A DNA stretch of 11,636 bases from Clostridia bacterium (GCA_019421925.1 JAHZEH010000032.1:1311-12946); one strand, 5' to 3'. Positions 1 through 8,492 are shown, numbered from the stretch's first letter. Translations and numbers: made by a program. Notes: generated from the letters alone by a model not told the origin.

Positions 1-7
1 TGTGTCG

Positions 8-2443
8 CTAGACGTGGCTCTTTTGGTATTGGTGGGTCGCCAGGGAGAGCAGCTCTGCGGGGGATTTGATGCTGGCGCCGATGGGCCGCATGAGGGCCTC
101 GTAGCCCAGAACCCCGGCGGTTCTTCCGTCGACAATGGGCTGGAACTGATAGGAGACCAGAGAGTTCTCGAGAATCTGGTTGAGCTCCTCCTTGCTGTGG
201 AGCAGATAGGATTGCCGGTCATAACTCTCCAGGCTGAAGTCGGTGAAATGTCCCTTGTTGGTGTGTTTGACCTGATACATGGCGAAGTCCGCGTAGCGGA
301 TCAACTGGGGATACTGGATGGAATCGTCCGGATACCAGGCCACGCCGGCGGATGCGCGGATACGGATGGCGGTGCCGTCGGGGAGCTGCATGCTGGAGGC
401 GGCGATTGTTTTGTTGAGGCCCCGCAGTTTCTCGCGCAGCTCCTCCCGGCTTTCCATCCCATAGAGGAAAAGAAAGAATTCATCCCCGGACATCCTCGCA
501 CAAAGGGCCCTTTCCTCTGCAAAGGAGGAGAGCACGTCCGCCATGGAGCGGATATACTCGTCGCCATAGTCGTGACCATAGGTGTCGTTGATGTATTTGA
601 GGTTGTCCAGGTCCAGGAGTACCATCGCCGCCTGCTTTAAAACGCCGGGACGGGAGAAAAGCAGATCCATCTGGGCATAAAACGCCCGGCGGTTGTACAG
701 GCCAGTGAGCAGATCGTAGTCGCGCTCATGCTCGATCTTGCGCTTCTCCAGCATCTCCTGGGTGATATCTGTGATGACGCCCAGGATGCGTTTTTCCTCC
801 CGGATAATATTGAGGCGAAGCCACTGTTCGCTGCCGTCTGCCCGCTCTATTTTGTAGATGTGGACGTTGCCGTCGCCGGAGGAGGACTCCAGGTGTTCCT
901 CCAGCCGCTTCATGGCGGCGCTGAATTCTTCAGTGGGAACATAGCCGTTCTCCAAACTGGAGGCGCAGCCCAGAATGTGGGCCAGGGTATCTGTGCAGAA
1001 CACGCGGGGCAGGGAGGTCACATACTCAAAAGCGCCCATCTGGATGCCTGCCAGGCCGATGACCTGAGTGAGCTTGGAGGAGGCGTCCGCCACGCTGTTG
1101 CTGAGGAATTCAATGGACTGGGAGAGCTCGTCGATCTCCGAGATACCCAGATGGCGCAGGTGAATGGGCCGGGTGGAATCGCTCCGGCGCAGAGCTTCTG
1201 CCAGGGAGGTGATCGGGGCGGTGATGTGCTTGCTGATGAGATAGGCTCCCACCAACCCAATGGCCAGGGAGAGGAGGAGCGTGAACGTCAGGGAGCGCTC
1301 CACCGAGTGGGTGAAGCGGAGCAGGGAATCCTGTTCCACCACGCCGATGAGAGCCCATTGATCCCCCTCAAAGGGGGTATAGGTGTTGTACAGCCGGAGG
1401 GGCTGCACACAGGCGAAGAGGTCGTCCGTTCCAGAACCCGTTGAGCGTGCGCTGTAGATGTTTTTCAGGGTGGCTGTCTCCTCCATGTCCAGAAGGGAGG
1501 AGGCGGAAAATATTTGACGCAGATAGGCGCTGCCCAGAACCATAGCCTGATAACCGGAGGAATCCTCCCGGCGCAGGGCGAGGCAGTAACCTTCCTTGGT
1601 TCCGGTATTGAATTCGTTTCTGGGGAGGAAGGAGTACAGATGGTCCACGGAAATCTCCACGCCCAGTACGCCGAAAGGAACCCCCTCTTCGCTGATGAGG
1701 GGGGCGGAGTAGGTCATGACGGGCGTGGCGTCGCTGCTGTTGCCCGGGTTGAGATAGAAGGGCTCACTCCAGTAGCCCAGGTTCTCCCAGCCGATCTCCG
1801 GGGATTCCAGGGCTGCGAGATAGGGTTTGTAGTAATAGGCGCAGGACTGGAGGTCATCCCCTGAGAATCTGAACTGGGCGCGCCAAAGGGAGTCCATGGG
1901 GACGCCCAGAGCCTTGGTTACGAGGGAGGGGGCGCGCTCCGCCAGCAGGTCGGAGACGTCGCCCGGATTGGACTCGGGGTCCATGTCGCGCAGATAGATG
2001 CCCGCCTTTTCCTGAACCTGCCCGGCCTGGGGCATGGCGTTCTTATCCTGGCCGCCCAGGATGATGAAGGCGCCGGTTACAGAATTTTTGCGCAGCAGAT
2101 ACACGATATCGCCTGATATCCCGGCAAGGAAATCGTTGGTGCGCGGGTCGTTGACCGCAAAGTCCGAGTGGAGCATGTTGTTCTCGGAGAGGTATGCGGC
2201 AGTATGTTCAAGAATCACCCCCATGCTCTCGCCCAGGTTGGACCACCGCTGAATCATCTCGTTTTGCAGGATGTTTTTACGGTTATCCACCTTTTCCGCG
2301 TAGATATCCATCGCGTTTTGACGCAATTCCGTCAGCGTTCCGCTGAAGATGATGATGCCGTAGATGAGCAGAGCCTGGGAGAGAAGCACCAGGAGAAGCG
2401 GAATCAAGAGCCGCCGGAAAAGAGTCACTTTTTTGCCTTGCAT
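8..2443 (-). CDS. Membrane-bound sensor diguanylate cyclase (dCache-HAMP-PAS-GGDEF) with an EAL domain cut short by a stop codon
   Basis: An 811-residue c-di-GMP enzyme, predicted to make c-di-GMP in the cytoplasm in response to an extracellular cue. A transmembrane segment lies at about residues 12-33, an extracellular Cache-like region at 35-380, a second transmembrane segment at about 384-404, then HAMP (about 405-455), PAS/PAC (about 460-562) and GGDEF (about 570-730). The cyclase half looks intact: D611-L-D613, N619, D628 and an SGDEF motif at 652-656. No RxxD inhibitory site is present five residues before SGDEF. The EAL domain begins properly (YxFQPIVD, then YEALMRP at 781-787) but ends at residue 811, where a full EAL domain has about 240 residues, so phosphodiesterase activity should be absent. 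The ATG at 2443 has AAGGAG seven bases upstream. The gene follows a solute-binding lipoprotein gene by 21 bp, probably in one operon. The stop may be a nonsense mutation in a longer gene. Confidence 0.9.
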   Translation of the reverse strand: MQGKKVTLFRRLLIPLLLVLLSQALLIYGIIIFSGTLTELRQNAMDIYAEKVDNRKNILQNEMIQRWSNLGESMGVILEHTAAYLSENNMLHSDFAVNDPRTNDFLAGISGDIVYLLRKNSVTGAFIILGGQDKNAMPQAGQVQEKAGIYLRDMDPESNPGDVSDLLAERAPSLVTKALGVPMDSLWRAQFRFSGDDLQSCAYYYKPYLAALESPEIGWENLGYWSEPFYLNPGNSSDATPVMTYSAPLISEEGVPFGVLGVEISVDHLYSFLPRNEFNTGTKEGYCLALRREDSSGYQAMVLGSAYLRQIFSASSLLDMEETATLKNIYSARSTGSGTDDLFACVQPLRLYNTYTPFEGDQWALIGVVEQDSLLRFTHSVERSLTFTLLLSLAIGLVGAYLISKHITAPITSLAEALRRSDSTRPIHLRHLGISEIDELSQSIEFLSNSVADASSKLTQVIGLAGIQMGAFEYVTSLPRVFCTDTLAHILGCASSLENGYVPTEEFSAAMKRLEEHLESSSGDGNVHIYKIERADGSEQWLRLNIIREEKRILGVITDITQEMLEKRKIEHERDYDLLTGLYNRRAFYAQMDLLFSRPGVLKQAAMVLLDLDNLKYINDTYGHDYGDEYIRSMADVLSSFAEERALCARMSGDEFFLFLYGMESREELREKLRGLNKTIAASSMQLPDGTAIRIRASAGVAWYPDDSIQYPQLIRYADFAMYQVKHTNKGHFTDFSLESYDRQSYLLHSKEELNQILENSLVSYQFQPIVDGRTAGVLGYEALMRPIGASIKSPAELLSLATHQYQKSHV

Positions 2444-2464
2444 GGGGTTGCTCCTTAGGAAGCT

Positions 2465-3937
2465 TTATTGAACGGTCTCTTGAAGACTCTGGATGAGGGC
2501 CTCGCGCCAGGCGTTGAAGTTCTCGTCTGTGTTGAAACGGGCGACAGCTTCCTCACGGGGGACGCCGCTGGCGGTGAGTTCCTCAATGGCAGCCAGATCC
2601 TGGGAGGCCTGGCCGCTCAGGGAGGACTCCAGGATGTTGCGTGCCCCGGTACCCCCCTTGAAAGCCTGGTTGGTATAGAGCTCATGACTGTTGACCGTCT
2701 TAAGGGCCACCATGAGGGACTCCCTGACCTTGCTGGGCAGGGGCGTTTCAAGACCCTCCAGCCCGGCCTCAAAGGTCTGGACATCGCAGGCCTTGTTCAT
2801 GACAGGCAGATAGCCCGAGGCGGCGCAGAAGCGGATGTTCCGTTCGGGTTCGGTAAACCATTTGAGAAAGACCACGCTGGCGTATTCCTCCTGGGGTGTG
2901 CTCCTGGTCACGGACATTCCGGCGCCCTGCTGGACGGCCACATGCTTGCCCCCGGCAAAACAGGGGGCAGGCAGGACGATTGCCTCAATGGGATAGGAGG
3001 CCGTGTCGTCCACCGTCACCTCGTCCGGGAAGTAGACGGCGGAGGAGCTGGAGCCTACCAGCGCGATGATTTCGCCGATTTTGGCGTCATCTGAGCGGAA
3101 TCTGCCATAGGCGCTGAAATATCCGTTGATATAGGGGACGTAATAGCAGTCCCACAGCTTGCGAAGAACGGCCGGATCGGTTTGAAAGGTACACACGCCG
3201 TCCTCCACGGAGAAGATTTCTGCGCCGAGCTGGCGGCTGCCAATGATGAGATAGTTGGCCATCGCATCGCGGCCAAAGAACGCCCGGCCGTCGCCTGCGA
3301 TATTCGGGGTGAGCCCATCCGTCCAATCGTAATACTCCCCGGCGGTCTGCACCAGCCCCTCGATCGTAGAGAGGCTGTCCAGGGAGGCGCCGGTGGCCTG
3401 AGCGAACTTTTGCCAATCCACGGAATTAATCATAAGGATCTCCGTGGATTTGGCGGTGGGGAGTATTTTGAGGGACACCCCATCCAGACGGCCCTCCTCA
3501 ATATAGGCGGGCACGTATGCGTCCAGTTCCTCCCGGGTGAAATAGGGGTCCAGATCGGCCAGGAGGCCGAGCTGATCTACCTGGTGGGCTGTGTCGGCAT
3601 AGGCGGCAAAAATATTGGGGATGGGCTGGGTGCCCACCTTCCGTTCGGAGGAGGCGATGACGTTTTCAATCAACTGGGAGACGCCGCCCTGGCTGGCCGC
3701 CTCCACATAAATGCCTCTCTCCATGCCGACCGTCTCGTTAAATTCTGAAACCAGCTGGTCAAATGCGGTCTTCTGCGCTCCATTATAGTAGTGCCAGATG
3801 GTGATGGTCACAGGATTGCTTGCGCTCAGCAGAGCGTCGTGGGACTGGCCGCAGGAACACAGCAGCAGAGCGCACAGGAGGATACAGAGGATACGGACCG
3901 GGACATTCCGGGGTTTCAAATAACGAAACATATCCAT
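2465..3937 (-). CDS. Extracellular solute-binding lipoprotein (family 1, MalE-like)
   Basis: A 490-residue binding protein of the ABC sugar-type (family 1) class, anchored outside the cell membrane. The N-terminus has basic residues, a hydrophobic stretch at about 15-28 and a lipobox-like L-C-S-C with the lipidated cysteine at 29. The mature part begins with the typical N-P-V-T-I-T-I-W-H-Y-Y-N-G strand. Near the C-terminus are the family's conserved F-L-K-W-F-T and S-G-Y-L-P-V motifs. The ligand cannot be read from the sequence. No permease or ATPase gene is nearby. The next gene, 21 bp downstream, encodes a Cache-type diguanylate cyclase, so a role as ligand-presenting co-receptor is likely (inference). 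The ribosome-binding site AAGGA lies only 3 bases before the ATG at 3937 but 9 bases before the in-frame ATG at 3931, so translation may start at residue 3. Confidence 0.92.
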   Translation of the reverse strand: MDMFRYLKPRNVPVRILCILLCALLLCSCGQSHDALLSASNPVTITIWHYYNGAQKTAFDQLVSEFNETVGMERGIYVEAASQGGVSQLIENVIASSERKVGTQPIPNIFAAYADTAHQVDQLGLLADLDPYFTREELDAYVPAYIEEGRLDGVSLKILPTAKSTEILMINSVDWQKFAQATGASLDSLSTIEGLVQTAGEYYDWTDGLTPNIAGDGRAFFGRDAMANYLIIGSRQLGAEIFSVEDGVCTFQTDPAVLRKLWDCYYVPYINGYFSAYGRFRSDDAKIGEIIALVGSSSSAVYFPDEVTVDDTASYPIEAIVLPAPCFAGGKHVAVQQGAGMSVTRSTPQEEYASVVFLKWFTEPERNIRFCAASGYLPVMNKACDVQTFEAGLEGLETPLPSKVRESLMVALKTVNSHELYTNQAFKGGTGARNILESSLSGQASQDLAAIEELTASGVPREEAVARFNTDENFNAWREALIQSLQETVQ

Positions 3938-3971
3938 ACTTCCTTTATATACAATAATGGGGCACCGTTAC

Positions 3972-3980
3972 AGTATACCA
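3972..3980 (-). promoter_or_regulatory. Putative extended -10 promoter for the lipoprotein/cyclase operon
   Basis: On the minus strand, TGG is followed directly by TATACT, an extended -10 element (TGn-TATAAT type), about 35 bases upstream of the lipoprotein start codon. No good -35 is visible at the usual 16-18 bp distance, which is acceptable for extended -10 promoters. The 178-bp gap between the divergent genes (3938-4115) holds this element and the Nudix promoter. No riboswitch-like fold was recognised in it. Confidence 0.4.
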
Positions 3981-4052
3981 TGCGTCTGAAATTTATGCAT
4001 CGGCTCGTTCGTTTATTTTAGGCGGAAATAGCGTCAATGGGGAGAAGTTGCT

Positions 4053-4081
4053 TTGGCGGCCCCCTGCTCTTGGAGTATAAT
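4053..4081 (+). promoter_or_regulatory. Sigma-A-type promoter of the Nudix gene
   Basis: A -35 hexamer TTGGCG (4053-4058), a 17-bp spacer and a perfect TATAAT (4076-4081). The expected start point lies near 4088, giving a leader of about 28 bases that includes the AGGAA ribosome-binding site at 4101-4105. The perfect -10 and ideal spacing support the call; the -35 is weak. Confidence 0.65.
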
Positions 4082-4115
4082 AAAAAAACAGAACTTGGAA
4101 AGGAACCAGGAAAGT

Positions 4116-4721
4116 ATGGCGGAGATGTTTACGATCTATGACGACAGGCTGAATCCCGTTGGCCGCGCCCCCAGGGAGCAGGCCCACGCCCAGGGCTTGC
4201 TGCACGAGGTGGTCCACTGCTGGGTTGTGTCGGAATCACAGGAGGGCGTGTGGCTGTACTTTCAGCAGAGAGCCCATGACAAGAAGGAGTTCCCGGGTTA
4301 TTACGATCTGACCGTGGGGGGGCATGTGGACGCGGGGGAGGACAGGCTGGCCGCAGTCCTGCGGGAGATGCGGGAGGAGATAGGATTGCTTCCGGAGGCG
4401 GAGGAGCTCTGCTATGTGGGGATGATCCGGGAGGACCTGCGCATTGGTGATTTCCATGACCGGGAGATCGGGCAGGTCTATCTGTACTGCCGGGAGGCCC
4501 CGCCCTTTGCGCCCGGCGAGGAGGTTGAGCGAATCATCAAGGTGGAGCTTTCCGAGTACTGCAAAAAGGAGCTGCAGGGGGCGCAGAGCATCACCGCCTA
4601 TACCCTTGATGGCAGCCCTCTCACAATACGTCAGGAGGAGTGGTGCAGGCATCCGGGGGAGTTTGCCCGCATGATCCTGCCGCTGCTTACACATGGAAAT
4701 TCACAGGAAATCCGAGTATAA
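4116..4721 (+). CDS. Nudix hydrolase, IPP-isomerase-like/YfcD-type
   Basis: A 201-residue cytoplasmic Nudix protein. The Nudix box is perfect, running from G69 to L91 (G-x5-E-x7-R-E-x-x-E-E-x-G-L), so Mg-dependent cleavage of a nucleoside-diphosphate-linked or other diphosphate substrate is expected. The N-terminal layout, with a short strand (MFTIYDDRLNPVG), an L-L-H-E-V-V-H-C-W-V segment and Q-Q-R-A-H-D-K-K, matches the subgroup related to isopentenyl-diphosphate isomerase and E. coli YfcD. The substrate is not determinable, and the family is often annotated simply as NUDIX domain-containing. ATG 4116 was chosen because AGGAA at 4101-4105 lies 10 bases upstream and a promoter ends at 4081. 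An in-frame TTG at 4053 falls inside that promoter's -35 and is rejected. The stop codon overlaps the next gene's -10 element. Confidence 0.9.
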   Translation: MAEMFTIYDDRLNPVGRAPREQAHAQGLLHEVVHCWVVSESQEGVWLYFQQRAHDKKEFPGYYDLTVGGHVDAGEDRLAAVLREMREEIGLLPEAEELCYVGMIREDLRIGDFHDREIGQVYLYCREAPPFAPGEEVERIIKVELSEYCKKELQGAQSITAYTLDGSPLTIRQEEWCRHPGEFARMILPLLTHGNSQEIRV

Positions 4722-4722
4722 T
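4694..4722 (+). promoter_or_regulatory. Sigma-A-type promoter for relQ-like/gluconate genes
   Basis: A -35 TGGAAA (4694-4699, four of six consensus bases), a 17-bp spacer and a perfect TATAAT (4717-4722). It is embedded in the last codons of the Nudix gene, the -10 overlapping its TAA stop. It would start transcription near 4729, about 40 bases before the alarmone synthetase start, and could drive the run of three genes up to the terminator at 8493. Confidence 0.6.
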
Positions 4723-4770
4723 AGAATAAAATGTGTTGAAGTTTCACAAATAAAAGGAGCTTGTTGGAGC

Positions 4771-5463
4771 ATGGAAAACAGATCGCTTACTCTGAACACT
4801 GGAAGGAATATGAGGGGCATTGACCTGCCGCGTCAGATCGGAACGCTGATCGACGGGTATCTGGAGATGCAGACCGTTTACAAATCCGCCATCTGCGAGG
4901 TGAGCACCAAGCTGGAAATCCTCAACGAGGAGTTTAATATGCGCCACAGGCGCAACCCTATCCATCATATGCAGTCCCGGCTCAAATCCCCGGAGAGTAT
5001 CCTCAAAAAACTGATGCGCAAGGGGCTTGAGGCCAGCGTGGACAGCGCCCGCAGGAATCTGACCGACATTGCAGGTATCCGGGTGGTGTGCTGCTATATT
5101 GAGGATATCTACACTGTGGCCAGTCTTCTGGAGAAGCAGGACGACGTGACCGTGCTGCGGGTGACGGACTACATCAAAAACCCTAAGGAGAGCGGCTACC
5201 GCAGCCTGCACCTCGTCATCCAGATCCCCGTGTTTTTCTCCGACCGCAAGGAGCTGGTGCCGGTGGAAATCCAGATCCGGACCGTGGCGATGGACTTCTG
5301 GGCCAGCTTGGAGCACCAGCTGCGCTACAAGGAGACCCGGGAGATCCCCGATTCCATCGTCCGGGAGCTCAAGGAGTGCGCGGGAGATATTGCCAGGACG
5401 GATGAGAAGATGCAGCGCATCCATAAAGATATGGAGCGCCTGGGCGCTGGATTAGAGCAGTGA
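4771..5463 (+). CDS. relQ: Small alarmone synthetase, RelQ/YjbM-type GTP pyrophosphokinase
   Basis: A 230-residue single-domain synthetase predicted to transfer pyrophosphate from ATP to GTP or GDP, producing (p)ppGpp. Diagnostic motifs are R-N-L-T-D-I-A-G-I-R-V (about 95-105), Y-I-K-N-P-K-E-S-G-Y-R-S-L-H (134-147) and V-E-I-Q-I-R-T (165-171) followed by F-W-A-S-L-E-H-Q-L-R-Y-K. It has no HD hydrolase domain and no TGS/ACT domains, so it is a small synthetase rather than a long Rel protein; length and layout match B. subtilis YjbM/SAS1 (about 210 residues). The C-terminal helices (190-225) correspond to the oligomerisation part of this family. The start is ATG 4771, with AAAGGAG ending 11 bases upstream; an earlier in-frame ATG at 4693 lies before the promoter. 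The kinase gene follows 33 bp later. Confidence 0.9.
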   Translation: MENRSLTLNTGRNMRGIDLPRQIGTLIDGYLEMQTVYKSAICEVSTKLEILNEEFNMRHRRNPIHHMQSRLKSPESILKKLMRKGLEASVDSARRNLTDIAGIRVVCCYIEDIYTVASLLEKQDDVTVLRVTDYIKNPKESGYRSLHLVIQIPVFFSDRKELVPVEIQIRTVAMDFWASLEHQLRYKETREIPDSIVRELKECAGDIARTDEKMQRIHKDMERLGAGLEQ

Positions 5464-5496
5464 ATGCCCCCGCCGGGGGCAGAGGAGAGGGAGCAG

Positions 5497-7017
5497 ATGG
5501 GGGAGTATTTTCTGGGTTTGGATATTGGTACCTCAAGTGTAAAGGCCGTATTGTTTGACGAGGGGGGCTTCGCTCTGGCGGGCCGCTCGGTGGAGTGTGC
5601 GCTGGAAACAGGAGCGGACGGCCGGGCGGACGTGGACCCGGAGGAGGTTTTCCGGGCGGTATTGCAATGTGTGAAAGCCTGCCTGGACGGGCGGGAGGAC
5701 AGCCGGGCCAAGCTGTGCGCCATGGGCCTCTCCTGCCATATGCACAGCCTTCTGGCTGTGGACGGCAGGGGGGAGCCCCTCTCCAAGGTATCAACGTGGG
5801 CGGATACCCGGGCGGGAAAACAGGCCGCTTGGCTGACGGGCCGCTATGACGCCCAGGAGCTCTACCAGCGGACAGGCTGCTGCGTGCGCCACCCCTTCTA
5901 TCCCCTGAGCAAGGTTCTGTGGCTGAGGGAGAACGAGCCGGAGGTCTGGGGAAAAACCGCCAAGCTCATCACCCTCAAGGAGTACGTCCTGCACAAGCTC
6001 TTTGGGGAGTATGTGGTGGACTATACCCTGGCCAGCAGCCAGGGGTATTTCAACCTCCACAGCCAGCGCTGGGACGAGGACATCACGGCGGGCATCCTGG
6101 AGCTGTCCAGGGGCGTCCTGAGCGAACCCGTACCCTGTACCCATCTGCTGCAAGGCATGGGGGAGGAATACGCTTCCCTCATGGGGGTGGACAGGATGCT
6201 CCCGGTGGCCGTGGGATCGGGGGACGGTATTTTGGCCAATCTGGGCTGCGGCGTCATGGACAGCCACGCCCTCTCCTCCACCATCGGCACCAGCGGCGCG
6301 GTGCGCACGGCGGTGTGCGCCCCCCTGCTCGACCCCCATTCCCGCACCTGGTGCTACTCCTTCAGCGGGGATATGTGGGTGGCTGGGGGCGCAATGAACA
6401 ACGGCGGGCTGGTTCTCAGCCACCTGGGCGACGCCTTCCCTGAGCTCTTTGAGGGGGAGGCCAGGGAGGCGGGCTGTACGCTGCCCGAGCTGTTTGGCCG
6501 GTATGCCGGGGAGATCCCCCCGGGCAGCGAGGGCCTGATCTTCCTGCCCTGCTTCACCGGCGAGCGGAGCCCGGACTGGAATGCGGACGCACGGGGTCTT
6601 ATATACGGCATGGGAATGGGACATGGCAAAAAGCATCTGGTGAAAGCCGCGATGGAGGGGGTCATCTACCGGCTGTACTCCATCTACCTGGCCATGCGGG
6701 AGGTCAACGGGCAGGAGGTGCGCTCCATTCGGGCCAACGGCGGCTATATCAGGAGCCTGCCCTGGATGCAGATTCAGGCGGATGTGTTTGGGGCGGAGAT
6801 CACGGTGCCCAAGGTGAAAGAGGCTTCGGCGCTGGGAGCGGCCTACACCGCCATGCTGGCGGTGGGGAAGGTTTCGGATCTGCGCCAAGGGCTTCCTGCC
6901 ATGGGGCCTGAGCGCACCATCCTGCCCAATCTCCGCAACCATGAGGTTTACAGAGAGTGCTACGCCAGGGCCCAGGAGGTCTATGGGCGTGTGTATCCCG
7001 AGACAAAACTGTCATAG
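5497..7017 (+). CDS. gntK: FGGY-family carbohydrate kinase, probably gluconokinase
   Basis: A 506-residue FGGY kinase. The N-terminal phosphate-binding loop is G-L-D-I-G-T-S-S-V-K-A-V-L-F-D (7-21), the catalytic Asp is in the G-S-G-D-G motif, a second ATP-site motif is S-T-I-G-T-S-G-A-V-R, and the C-terminal FGGY signature reads A-N-G-G-Y-I-R-S-L-P-W-x-Q-x-x-A-D-V-F-G. Length matches Gram-positive GntK. Substrate specificity among gluconate, xylulose and related sugars cannot be proven from motifs. The gene directly downstream (14 bp) is 6-phosphogluconate dehydrogenase, which uses the gluconokinase product, so gluconate is favoured. ATG 5497 is preceded by AGGAG at 5483-5487 (9-base gap). 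An in-frame ATG at 5464, touching the previous stop, has no fitting ribosome-binding site. No gluconate permease or GntR regulator is in view. Confidence 0.85.
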   Translation: MGEYFLGLDIGTSSVKAVLFDEGGFALAGRSVECALETGADGRADVDPEEVFRAVLQCVKACLDGREDSRAKLCAMGLSCHMHSLLAVDGRGEPLSKVSTWADTRAGKQAAWLTGRYDAQELYQRTGCCVRHPFYPLSKVLWLRENEPEVWGKTAKLITLKEYVLHKLFGEYVVDYTLASSQGYFNLHSQRWDEDITAGILELSRGVLSEPVPCTHLLQGMGEEYASLMGVDRMLPVAVGSGDGILANLGCGVMDSHALSSTIGTSGAVRTAVCAPLLDPHSRTWCYSFSGDMWVAGGAMNNGGLVLSHLGDAFPELFEGEAREAGCTLPELFGRYAGEIPPGSEGLIFLPCFTGERSPDWNADARGLIYGMGMGHGKKHLVKAAMEGVIYRLYSIYLAMREVNGQEVRSIRANGGYIRSLPWMQIQADVFGAEITVPKVKEASALGAAYTAMLAVGKVSDLRQGLPAMGPERTILPNLRNHEVYRECYARAQEVYGRVYPETKLS

Positions 7018-7031
7018 GAGAGGAGCAGCGC

Positions 7032-8477
7032 ATGCAGCAAGCGGACATTGGCCTGATCGGCCTCGCCGTCATGGGCGAAAATCTCGTATTGAATCTGGAG
7101 AGCAAGGGCTTCAGCGTGGCGGTATACAACCGCACAGAGGCCCGGACCCGGGCCTTTCTGGAGGGGCGGGCGGCGGGCCGGAAGATTGTGCCTGCCTGGT
7201 CCCTCGCCGGCCTGGTGAACCAGCTCCGGCGTCCCCGGAAAATCATGATGATGGTCAAGGCGGGCCGGGCTGTGGATGAGCTGATTGAAGCCCTCCTTCC
7301 CCTGCTGGACAGGGGGGATATCCTCATCGACGGGGGGAACTCCCATTTTACGGACACCATCCGCCGGTGCAGAACGGTGGAGGCGGCGGGGATGTTCTAT
7401 CTGGGCTGCGGTGTATCCGGGGGGGAGGAGGGGGCGCTCAAAGGGCCCTCCATAATGCCCGGAGGCTCCCGGGCAGCGTGGGAGGAGGCCGCCCCCATCC
7501 TCACGGCCATCAGCGCCCATCTGCCGGACGGCTCCCCCTGCTGCGGCTGGGTGGGGGAGAACGGCGCGGGCCACTTTGTCAAGATGGTGCACAATGGCAT
7601 TGAGTACGGCGACATGCAGATCATCTGCGAGGGCTACCACATCATGAGGGAGCTCCTGGGGATGGATGCGCCGGCTTGCGCATCGGTCTTTGAACAGTGG
7701 AACAAAACCGAGCTGGACAGCTATCTCATTGAGATTACAGCCAAAGTGCTCGCCCGCAGGGAGGAGGACGGCTCGCCCCTGGTGGACCGAATCCTGGACA
7801 GCGCGGGACAGAAGGGGACGGGCAAGTGGACGGCCGAGGCGGCGCTGGAGCCCGGCGGGCCCCCCCCGCTTATCAGCGGGGCGGTCTTTGGCCGGGGGCT
7901 CTCCGCCCGGAAGGAGGAGAGGACACAGGCGGCGGCCCTCTATGGCCGCTCTGTCCGCCGGTGCGGGGAGGAGGAACGGGAGACCATTCTGGAGAGCCTG
8001 CGCCAGGCTGTGTATGCCGCTAAGATTGTATCCTATGCCCAGGGGTTCGACCTGCTGCGGGCGTCGGCGGAACAGTATGGATGGGAGCTGGATTATGGCG
8101 GCATCGCCCTGCTGTGGCGGGGCGGGTGCATCATCCGCTCGGCGTTTCTGGGCGACATCAAGGCCGCTTTTGACAGGCGGCCCGACCTGCCCAACCTGCT
8201 GGTTGACTCCCATTTCCAAAGGGAGATGGAGCGGCGGGAGGAGGGATGGCGCGCCGTGGTGGCCCGGGCGGTGTGCAGCGGCCTGCCGGTTCCGGCACTC
8301 TCCTCGGCGCTGGCCTATTTTGACAGCTATACCTGCGCCAGCCTGCCCGCCAACCTGCTGCAGGGCCAGCGGGACTACTTCGGAGCCCACACCTATGAGC
8401 GGACTGACCGCCCCAGGGGCGAGTTCTTTCACACCCATTGGCAGGAGCCTGGAGAGGATCAGCTCAAGAATTGCTGA
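7032..8477 (+). CDS. gnd: 6-phosphogluconate dehydrogenase, decarboxylating
   Basis: A 481-residue enzyme, standard length for the long Gnd family, converting 6-phosphogluconate to ribulose 5-phosphate with release of CO2 and reduction of NAD(P). The Rossmann motif is G-L-I-G-L-A-V-M-G-E-N-L (7-18), and N-R-T at 33-35 is the usual cofactor-ribose contact, favouring NADP. Next come G-G-N-S-H-F (101-106), the substrate loop G-V-S-G-G-E-E-G-A (127-135) and the catalytic block H181-F-V-K184-M-V-H187-N188-G-I-E191. The C-terminal end R-T-D-R-P-R-G-x-F-F-H-T-x-W is characteristic. The start is ATG 7032, preceded by AGGAGAGGAG at 7017-7026. It follows the kinase gene by 14 bp and is the last gene before a strong terminator. 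Confidence 0.95.
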   Translation: MQQADIGLIGLAVMGENLVLNLESKGFSVAVYNRTEARTRAFLEGRAAGRKIVPAWSLAGLVNQLRRPRKIMMMVKAGRAVDELIEALLPLLDRGDILIDGGNSHFTDTIRRCRTVEAAGMFYLGCGVSGGEEGALKGPSIMPGGSRAAWEEAAPILTAISAHLPDGSPCCGWVGENGAGHFVKMVHNGIEYGDMQIICEGYHIMRELLGMDAPACASVFEQWNKTELDSYLIEITAKVLARREEDGSPLVDRILDSAGQKGTGKWTAEAALEPGGPPPLISGAVFGRGLSARKEERTQAAALYGRSVRRCGEEERETILESLRQAVYAAKIVSYAQGFDLLRASAEQYGWELDYGGIALLWRGGCIIRSAFLGDIKAAFDRRPDLPNLLVDSHFQREMERREEGWRAVVARAVCSGLPVPALSSALAYFDSYTCASLPANLLQGQRDYFGAHTYERTDRPRGEFFHTHWQEPGEDQLKNC

Positions 8478-8492
8478 AAATGATATAAAAGA

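Noticed and set aside
3938..4052. Possible c-di-GMP riboswitch in the leader of the cyclase operon
   Set aside because: The minus-strand leader after the putative promoter is only about 30 bases, and no GEMM-type conserved fold is visible.
5791..6942. Long minus-strand open frame (383 codons) opposite the FGGY kinase
   Set aside because: Shadow of a high-GC gene in the opposite strand; low-complexity Pro/Gly/His/Ala-rich translation with no family motif, while the plus strand encodes a full kinase.
6981..8438. Long minus-strand open frame (485 codons) opposite gnd
   Set aside because: Same codon-bias artefact; the plus strand encodes a complete 6-phosphogluconate dehydrogenase.
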